Source: Adineta ricciae
Lineage: Eukaryota; Rotifera; Eurotatoria; Adinetida; Adinetidae
Direction: 5' to 3'
NCBI GenBank assembly: GCA_905250025.1
Contig: CAJNOJ010000279.1
Coordinates: forward strand, 1 to 64,000
DNA: 64,000 nt
Within the stretch, counting starts at the first letter, position 1; each line of letters starts with the position of its first letter. The notes beneath the pieces are model-generated. The model made no database searches. It saw only the letters and a program-made list of their open reading frames with translations, and was not told the origin of the DNA. Made by a program: the position numbers and the translations under genes. This document shows positions 57,471 to 64,000 of the stretch, piece after piece.

Positions 57471-57801
57471 TGAAAATGTCTAATACTTTGTGATTCTCAC
57501 ATTCGCATATATATTTATATAGAACCAGAGGTGTCCTAACGGCAAAATCAAACCCTAGTTTTACTGCGAAGAAAATGACACGGCACCAACATTAAGTTTA
57601 CTTGCGTCTATCAAGTAAGGCGTCTATTGAAAGCGACGATGTCTGCATAGAAAGAAAAGACTAATTCTCGTCTGTAACTAAAATAGTTCGATCAATTTAA
57701 ATGCCAGTTACACTTTGACTGGTTCAAGTATTGCAATAACGATCAATATTTTATTTCTCAAATCGAGGTGAATAAGTGATATGGTAACAATTTTCGAAGT
57801 A
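57471..57801. other. Noncoding spacer, copy B
   Basis: Matches 35401-35735. No gene. Confidence 0.4.
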
Positions 57802-58698
57802 TTAATGCTTCGTTGATAGTGCCAGTTTCTTTTCAATCCAATCCAAGATATCATTGACAATATCCTGACGATTTGTTTCATTTAAAACTTCATGACGTGC
57901 CTCCGAGTATGATTTAAACGTAACATCTTTTAACCCTGCTGCTTGAAAACGATCGACCAGCACTTGCACCCCAACCATTTGTTGATGTATTGGATCTAGT
58001 TCACCAACTGATATAAGCATAGGTAGATCTTTGCGAATCTGTTGTACAGCTTCTGTATTAACCATACGTTGCCCGCCAGCGAACATACCTTTGATCGATT
58101 CCTTGTCCAATCCAAAGCCGCACAGTGGGTCATTGATGTAAGCATCGACCATCGACACATCTCGGCTTAGCCAGTCGAAGTCAGTTCTTGCTGGTTGAAA
58201 CGGTGTGTTCATTGAACTGAGTTCGAATGGTTGATCAGGATCGAATGCTGCTGCAAGTAAATCCAGTGCAACTGTTCCCGTGAGTATAGCTGCATCGATC
58301 TCACGACTATAATCGAGTAGATACTGCTGAACAGCAAAAGAACCCATACTATGTCCGAATAAAATCAAAGGAATATTTGGATTTTCTGAACGGACGTATT
58401 GAACCAGTAAATGTATGTCATTGATAAGCATTTGCCATCCATCGTGTCCCAAACTACCTATGGTCTTCGTCAATGTTGCTGTAGCACCATGACCGCGTTG
58501 ATCTTGAGCATATACAACTATTCCTTTAGCGTTGAGGGCTCGAGCAAATTCACCATAACGTAATGCATGTTCGCCCATACCATGAGTTAGTTGTATTGCA
58601 GCACGTGGTGGTTGATTTGTATTCCATCGATAGGTCACAATTGAAAGACCATCCTTGCTACGATAATCAAACCTTACGTCGGGCTTTGTTGATCCCAT
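57802..58698 (-). CDS. Alpha/beta hydrolase, monoglyceride lipase-like (copy B)
   Basis: One exon, 298 residues from the ATG at 58698. Active-site elements are HGMGEHALRYGEFA, LFGHSMGSFAV, VGELDPIHQQ and EARHEVLNET, all as in copy A apart from a Leu to Phe change beside the nucleophile elbow. About 14 substitutions in total and no indels. Its upstream flank is cut at the N at 58761. Confidence 0.85.
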   Translation of the reverse strand: MGSTKPDVRFDYRSKDGLSIVTYRWNTNQPPRAAIQLTHGMGEHALRYGEFARALNAKGIVVYAQDQRGHGATATLTKTIGSLGHDGWQMLINDIHLLVQYVRSENPNIPLILFGHSMGSFAVQQYLLDYSREIDAAILTGTVALDLLAAAFDPDQPFELSSMNTPFQPARTDFDWLSRDVSMVDAYINDPLCGFGLDKESIKGMFAGGQRMVNTEAVQQIRKDLPMLISVGELDPIHQQMVGVQVLVDRFQAAGLKDVTFKSYSEARHEVLNETNRQDIVNDILDWIEKKLALSTKH

Positions 58699-58760
58699 CG
58701 GCCTTTTTTCTTCTTTCAAAAGATTGTTATCTAGGTAACTACTGTACGAATGATAATAAC

Positions 58761-58761
58761 N
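58761..58761. other. Single N: assembly join
   Basis: Left of the N, sequence matches copy A to about 36697. Right of it, sequence matches copy A from about 38305. Some 1.6 kb of copy A, holding the ART domain, is skipped. Confidence 0.85.
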
Positions 58762-59799
58762 TATTATTCGAATCTATCTATGTTCTATAATGAGCAAATG
58801 GAGTATGACGAAGCATTATATTGGGGCGAAAAAGCCCTTCAGATATGTCAAGATGATACGTTAATGTTAGGAAGAATCCTTTGTAATATTGGTCTTTCTC
58901 ACGTGCAAAAGAAGAACACGATCGAGGCTATCAAGTATCTTAGCAAAGCAGTTAATATTTTGGAAGGTTTACGACATGATCACTCAGGACTAGTGTCTGC
59001 TTATTTGAATTTGAGTATAGCGTATCAAGCACAAGAGAATTATTCAAAATCAGAAGAATATCTTTACAGAATTATTAATTTTATTCGAAACTCACCCTCC
59101 ATCAACTATTCTTCGCTTGCAATGACCTATAGTGAACTTGGAAATTTATATTACTACCAAAATAAGTATGATGCGGCATTAGAATATATGTTTAAATGTC
59201 TTAACATTCAACAAAGAATACTTCCATCGAAACATAAAAATTTAGCGAATTCATATACTCGCCTCGGATCAATATATTTCAGTCAATCAAAGTATACAGA
59301 GGCATACGATTCATGTCAAAAGGCATTAGAGATTATCGATTTATCGTCAAAAGATCCGCACATTGCTCCATTGATGTACATCTTGGGCGAATGTTATTTG
59401 AAGAGAGACAATGTGTCTGAGGCAATAGCGTGCTTTGATAAAGCTATAAATGCTCCAACAAATTCACTATTTTGCGATCAAGAATCTTTCGTACGTGTTT
59501 GCGCTACCTGTGGCGGCTTATATGTTAAACGACGAGAATGGGAAAAGGCGCTGAACTGTTGTCTAAAAGCGATTCCTGTTGCTCTTGTATGTAACCACTC
59601 TCAACTTGCTATGCTTTATATGATATCTGCTAATCTGTACAGCCTAATTAATGATTTTAAATCAGCTGCTAGATATTACGAACTAGCATTGGATATCGCC
59701 TATCAAACATTGCCAGCAGATCACACGAATATTAAATTAATCAAAGAACAGCAATCTTCATTTATGTTCTTTGCAGAGCGAGTATTAAAACTAAACTAG
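58762..59799 (+). CDS. TPR region of the ART-TPR protein (copy B, 5' part missing at the N)
   Basis: Open from the N to a stop at 59797-59799, about 345 residues. It carries the TPRs YSNLSMFYNEQMEYDEALYW, ILCNIGLSHVQKKNTIEAIK, AYLNLSIAYQAQENYSKSEE, TYSELGNLYYYQNKYDAALE and others, colinear with residues ~449-793 of copy A, with about 30 differences. The ART module and start are not in the assembled sequence. Whether the gene is truly truncated cannot be told, because the break is an assembly join. Confidence 0.7.
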   Translation, partial: YYSNLSMFYNEQMEYDEALYWGEKALQICQDDTLMLGRILCNIGLSHVQKKNTIEAIKYLSKAVNILEGLRHDHSGLVSAYLNLSIAYQAQENYSKSEEYLYRIINFIRNSPSINYSSLAMTYSELGNLYYYQNKYDAALEYMFKCLNIQQRILPSKHKNLANSYTRLGSIYFSQSKYTEAYDSCQKALEIIDLSSKDPHIAPLMYILGECYLKRDNVSEAIACFDKAINAPTNSLFCDQESFVRVCATCGGLYVKRREWEKALNCCLKAIPVALVCNHSQLAMLYMISANLYSLINDFKSAARYYELALDIAYQTLPADHTNIKLIKEQQSSFMFFAERVLKLN

Positions 59800-59865
59800 A
59801 AAAACTACTGGTGACAATTGCTTGTCTTTTAAAGTAAATAAACGCTTTTGTCTTCTTTTGGTTCC

Positions 59866-59916
59866 CACCCTCACCCACACCCACCCCACACCCTCACCCA
59901 CCCTCACCCACACCCT
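59866..59916. repeat. C-rich telomere-like tract
   Basis: About 50 bp of irregular CCCACA, CCCTCA and CCCACC hexamers. The G-rich strand reads as TGTGGG/TGAGGG-type units, close to the TGTGGG telomere repeat reported for a bdelloid. It sits at the point where copy B departs from copy A, whose matching site has only a short seed (CCACCGTCACCC near 39406). Confidence 0.65.
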
Positions 59917-59923
59917 AGAAATT

Positions 59924-60619
59924 ACTACTGCGCCAGTGGCACAAGCTACTACTGCGCCAGTGGCACAAGCTACTACTGCGCCAGTGGCACAAGCTACTAC
60001 TGCGCCAGTGGCACAAGCTACTACTGCGCCAGTGGCACAAGCTACTACTGCGCCAGTGGCACAAGCTACTACTGCGCCAGTGGCACAAGCTACTACTGCG
60101 CCAGTGGCACAAGCTACTACTGCGCCAGTGGCACAAGCTACTACTGCGCCAGTGGCACAAGCTACTACTGCGCCAGTGGCACAAGCTACTACTGCGCCAG
60201 TGGCACAAGCTACTACTGCGCCAGTGGCACAAGCTACTACTGCGCCAGTGGCACAAGCTACTACTGCGCCAGTGGCACAAGCTACTACTGCGCCAGTGGC
60301 ACAAGCTACTACTGCGCCAGTGGCACAAGCTACTACTGCGCCAGTGGCACAAGCTACTACTGCGCCAGTGGCACAAGCTACTACTGCGCCAGTGGCACAA
60401 GCTACTACTGCGCCAGTGGCACAAGCTACTACTGCGCCAGTGGCACAAGCTACTACTGCGCCAGTGGCACAAGCTACTACTGCGCCAGTGGCACAAGCTA
60501 CTACTGCGCCAGTGGCACAAGCTACTACTGCCCCAGTGGCACAAGCTACTACTGCACCAGTGGCACAAGCTACTACGGCACCAGTGGCACAAGCTACTAC
60601 TGCACCAGTGGCAGAAAGT
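59924..60619. repeat. 24 bp minisatellite, 29 units, coding in phase
   Basis: Twenty-nine units of ACTACTGCGCCAGTGGCACA plus AGCT-type ends (24 bp each) run without a break. Most are identical; only the last few units vary (gccccagtg, gcaccagtg, acggcacc). In the NHL gene frame the unit reads TTAPVAQA. Copy A has one related unit (TTTAPLDSS). Because 24 is a multiple of three and the unit lacks stops in most frames, long spurious frames exist on both strands. Confidence 0.95.
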
Positions 60620-61734
60620 ACTACTGCATCACTAGATTCTTCAGAGACACAAACGATTGTACTGGCAAAACTTGAAAGAATGACAACACCAGTATCGGAC
60701 GCGATGATGACATCAATAACATCGACAATTTCAATAATTACTTCTGCTAGTAAGACTCTCAAACTATGGTTCTATTTCGTTAATGATTATTTTTAGATTT
60801 CGAAGATACCTCGACTCATATAGTGACACCATCACCACCAAGGCCTGGTGATGGTTTATGCTCAGCAGCCACATGGGCGCGAATAGGTGTAGTTGTAGCT
60901 GGTCTTGCTGGATATGGTGGAAATCTTGATCAATTAAAGCATCCTTCTGCGGTTTTTGTCGATGAAAATCAAACGATTTACGTCTCGGATAATGTTAATA
61001 ATCGCATTATAAAATGGCATATTGGTGATAGATATGGAGAAATTGTAGCGGGTGGAAATGGCCTAGGCGCTAATCAAAATCAACTATCGGGTCCACGTGG
61101 CTTTGTTGTCGATGAAAATGAAACGTTGTTTGTTGCAGATGCCGAAAATCACCGTGTTCAACGTTGGTTTCGTGATGCTTCGACTGGTGATACGATTACC
61201 AGTGGTATATATGCTCATGGTTTGGTGCAAGAGGACGATGGCTCCTTCTATATGTCGGCTCGAGCACGTGGTGAAGTAGTAAAACTATTGCCAAACGAAA
61301 CTGTTGGACAAACGATTTTGTCTCTACTGAATCATCCATATCTAATGTTTCTTGATCGATATCAATCACTCTATGTGACTGATCGAGATAATCATCGAGT
61401 GGTAAAATTAGAGAACGGAGCAGCACCATTCTCCGTTGTTGCTGGTGGTGCGAACGCTGGCGTTGGTCTCCATCAACTAAATGGGCCGGAAGGTGTATTT
61501 GTCGATAAATTTGAAACAGTTTATATAGCTGATAGTTATAATCATCGAATTCTACGTTGGCCGAAAGGGAAAACATCAGGTGACGTCATTGTCGGTGGTA
61601 ATGGCGCAGGTGTGCAGTTTGATCAAATGCATCTACCAACTGATGTTACGTTTGACGTTGAAGGCAATCTTTATGTATCCGATCATAATAACCATCGTGT
61701 TCTTCGATTTGCCATTAATAAAACTTTATGTTGA
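59924..61734 (+). pseudogene. NHL beta-propeller protein (copy B), lacking start and membrane anchor
   Basis: The stalk exon (to 60749) and the propeller exon (60797-61734, 938 nt as in copy A) are joined across a 47 bp intron. The NHL repeats are intact: TIYVSDNVNNRIIKW, LFVADAENHRVQRW, LYVTDRDNHRVVKL, VYIADSYNHRILRW, LYVSDHNNHRVLRF. Everything upstream in copy A (exon 1, intron 1, transmembrane helix, first part of the stalk) is missing, and the frame reaches a stop left of 59822 without an ATG ahead of the minisatellite. The stalk is instead the 29-unit TTAPVAQA array. Unless a new 5' exon exists, this copy is not translatable; its propeller looks recently functional. Confidence 0.7.
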
Positions 61735-61937
61735 TTGTAATAAAACAAATAACTCGCTGTCATTGTCGTTACTTTTGTATTGAAAAGATAGGATTTGAGT
61801 ATTTCACACTTTGCTTTTTTACCGCCCTATTCTCCATTTTCTTGTTTTTTCTTCAATATAAAAGGATAGAACAAACATCAACATGTTCTTTCACAACAAC
61901 ATCAACAACAATATAATCGAAGTTTCTCAATAAAATA
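61735..61937. other. Spacer at the right end of copy B
   Basis: Similarity to the flank of copy A fades near 61860. No gene. Confidence 0.4.
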
Positions 61938-62794
61938 TTATTTTAACTGATGATCGTACAGGAATAAATTTATAATAAGAATACATAACGATAATTCACA
62001 TAGTATTGCGGATAACTTGTGCACTATAACATCGATGTAAAAGAATTCTTGAAGAAATATTGTAAAATACGTCGGACTCCATCCAACAAGAAACATTAAA
62101 AACGTCTCGATCATTTGTTTCAATACTACTATCTCACAATTTCGAATTATTGTTTGTTGAAGAGAATTAGCATTTGGTTGGAGGCGATTCATCGATAACT
62201 TCACATAAACAAAAATTCGAATATTTAAAAGAATATTCAGAACCAATGGAATAAAAACAACAATGATACACAAATATATTCTCATGTCATACAAAAACCA
62301 AACAATATTACATAGAAAATCGACGAAGTCTATTCGAGATTTGCCACAAAATCCAACTTACTGATTGACTTCGGATTATAAACGGAAATGAAATTAATAG
62401 TTGAACAATCCATTGAATAAGAATATATACCTTCGTCCACTTTGTTTGTCTTGAAAAAGTAAGTTGTATAATGTACGAGAAAGCAGTATCGATGAAACGT
62501 GAATGTGAGAAATGAAAATGGAATTTGAATACTTGAGAAAACAAATAAATAATATCAGATTAGATAAACATTCGAAATAAGCAAGAATTCGATATTGAAA
62601 TATGATATTATTCCATAAATAATCGTTTAAATCAAACTCATAATGATGGAAAAACAAATATTGAGAATAAACACATTATTGGGATGATGAAATCGACGAT
62701 TAAATAAAATAACCATCGAATACATCAATGTAAAACATAAAGTAAATATCATAAAAATGGATTGAATCGAAAATGTTATATAAATTATATTCAT
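61938..62794 (-). pseudogene. Second type of rhodopsin-like seven-transmembrane receptor, broken
   Basis: Starting at an ATG at 62794, helix 1 (SIFMIFTLCFTLMYSMVILF) and the FNRRFHHPNNVFILNICFSI segment are followed by an in-frame stop. Later pieces, FLCNIVWFLYDMRIYL and CIIVVFIPLVLNILLNIRIF, and a final QMIETFLMFLVGWSPTYFTI stretch to the stop at 61938, lie in different frames. It resembles orphan class A receptors of bdelloids but at least two stops and a frameshift near 62320 disable it. It has no counterpart in copy A. Confidence 0.6.
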
Positions 62795-63889
62795 ATAAGC
62801 TTAGAGATATTTCATACGAAAACAGAGTACACAGGATTTCTCAATGCTGAATTAAATACATTTCATTCACCAAGAATTTCACACTGAGAAATGATTTTGC
62901 TATTACACATAGTTTGCAGTTTCAAAATACTTCAATTATATGTACATGCATAAGTATTTGACAAATTCTATCTCTGCAAGAACGAATTAGCTTGATTTTT
63001 AATTGTCCTTAATTGAGAAAAGTGTCCTACTACTAGTTCGCTTTATTTACCAGAAATAAAATGAGTATGCCACTTCTACGTTAAATAAAAAGACTTTAAT
63101 GAAAGGCTTTCTCGTTTAAACCAATCAGTAAAGGACACTTGCATGTCCATTATAGATGACGTATCTCCTTTCTTGTTTTGCGTGATGCATTCTATGTCGT
63201 CACCCACACCCGTACTAACATAATAGAATTTCCAACGGCAAAAATAAAAGAACATCGTGTCACGCTGCGTAGCCTCTCTGAATTGAACAGCACATTACCC
63301 CTCATCTAACAGACTGATAGATCCTCGAGTGCATCCTACCAAGGATTCAGTATTCTTTCATTTTTTCAATGTGGTATATACGGTGTGCTCATTGACGAAA
63401 ATATTATGGAATTTTCCATTCGTTGCATAGGAAAGCCGTTCGGTAGTAGAATTGGAAAAAAAAGGTTTTTTTTTCTGTTTTCATCTGTCTATTTAGTGTT
63501 CTAATCACCATCTTATAGTGACATTTGTGTGACATAGCTGGCTTCTCAGATTCAGCCATCTGCATTCTAATGAAGTGCGAAAGATCTCATCACGATTTAC
63601 TACGGCATGTCGTTGGTTGATCAAATAGCAATGTGAAAAAATGAGTAATAATATTTATTTAGAAGGCTACAAAAAAGATCAATTTCTAAATTATTCATAT
63701 GCGTAGTAGAGATAGATTTACGTTTGCTCCAATATGAAACAGATAGGACAAGTACGCATGTATTCATCATATCTCTAGTGATATTAAAAACGAGCAATTT
63801 GTAAATCTATACAACAACAAAACGAAGCAATATAAAAGCAAAGTCAAATGATTACATTTAATAATCAGAAACAATATTGAACCATATTA
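62795..63889. other. Intergenic region
   Basis: No gene supported. From 63677 the sequence repeats 44249 onward. Confidence 0.45.
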
Positions 63890-63980
63890 TTAAAAGCCCA
63901 TGTCGAAATCACCAAAATTAAAATCGATATCTCCGATACCAGCACCTATATCTCCCAAGCCCGCGCCTATGTCTCCCAAG
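63677..63980. repeat. Direct repeat of 44249-44554 (copy 2)
   Basis: Nearly identical over about 305 bp, same orientation. Unlike the first copy it is not interrupted by an N and continues to the window edge. Confidence 0.85.
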
Positions 63981-64000
63981 CCGGCGCCTATATTTCCCAA
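63890..64000 (-). CDS. C-terminal end of the Gly/Asp-rich repeat protein (runs off the window)
   Basis: Thirty-six codons open to the right edge: LGNIGAG, two LGDIGAG units, IGDIDFNFGDFDMGF, then TAA at 63890-63892. Regular seven-residue repeats of Gly, Asp and Ile suggest a longer low-complexity or structural protein to the right. Family not recognised. The same end occurs at 44464-44554. Confidence 0.55.
   Translation of the reverse strand: MGNIGAGLGDIGAGLGDIGAGIGDIDFNFGDFDMGF

Larger units (their letters stand above)
48926..61790. repeat. Large segmental duplication, copy B
   Basis: Direct-orientation counterpart of 26115-41240. Relative to copy A it lacks the receptor ectodomain, one GMC intron, about 350 bp near 53540, the ART half of the ART-TPR gene (at the N at 58761) and the start of the NHL gene. 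It carries a new minisatellite. Confidence 0.9.

Noticed and set aside
59924..60619. CRISPR-like array of short repeats
   Set aside because: Units are contiguous with no spacers, and the genome is an animal's.
59791..60762. Long antisense frame of 323 codons and other 225-275 codon frames over the minisatellite
   Set aside because: They arise because a stop-free 24 bp unit is repeated in phase; only the TTAPVAQA frame continues into the NHL gene.

Overview
The window is animal nuclear DNA, most likely from a bdelloid rotifer. The evidence is: AT-rich sequence; many 49-60 bp GT-AG introns; ADP-ribosyltransferase/TPR proteins; NHL-repeat proteins; LDL-A/EGF seven-transmembrane receptors with relatives that are especially numerous in bdelloids; several intronless enzyme genes of bacterial or fungal type; and long, slightly diverged segments repeated within one scaffold. 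Genus cannot be decided from the sequence. All gene calls come from reading translations and splice sites by eye; no database was searched.

Layout. 1-9.5 kb: the start of an ADP-ribosyltransferase gene at the left edge, then a 3.6 kb unit present twice in tandem (963-4626 and 4628-8239). Each unit carries a foldback element, a broken FEM1-like gene, an intact dual-specificity phosphatase and a broken N-terminal domain of the TPR/ART family. A second partial gene of that family (8241-8867) and a TPR scrap follow. 9.9-10.8 kb: a two-exon, secreted, eight-cysteine defensin-like peptide gene and a methyltransferase relic. 11.4-19.7 kb: an unconventional myosin of class VII type with about 36 exons. 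20.7-22.3 kb: an intronless single-pass membrane P-loop NTPase. 22.5-27.2 kb: a large LDL-A/EGF receptor with seven transmembrane helices.

27.2-41.2 kb is a gene-dense block: secreted propeller-like protein, GMC oxidoreductase, dead receptor, acid sphingomyelinase, monoglyceride-lipase-like hydrolase, ART-TPR protein and membrane NHL protein. The same block recurs in the same orientation at 48.9-61.8 kb with a few percent divergence. Several genes are intact in both copies. The second copy has a truncated receptor, a truncated ART-TPR gene (at a single N), and an NHL gene that lost its start and membrane anchor but gained a 29-unit minisatellite. Between the copies lie a short mariner-like element, an FAD monooxygenase, a GC-rich cytochrome P450 with one intron, a predicted tRNA-Thr(GGU) and a Helitron 3' end.

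Assembly features matter here. Single Ns at 4627, 8240, 44555 and 58761 coincide with copy boundaries or truncated genes. A 100-N gap sits in the myosin. Two otherwise sound genes each carry a +1 frameshift at a run of eight A's. Repeated blocks may therefore be allelic copies placed in line by the assembler rather than true tandem duplications. The points most worth follow-up are an intron present in one GMC copy and exactly absent from the other, the telomere-like tract plus minisatellite at the NHL breakpoint, the defensin-like gene, the GC-rich P450 island and the membrane P-loop NTPase.
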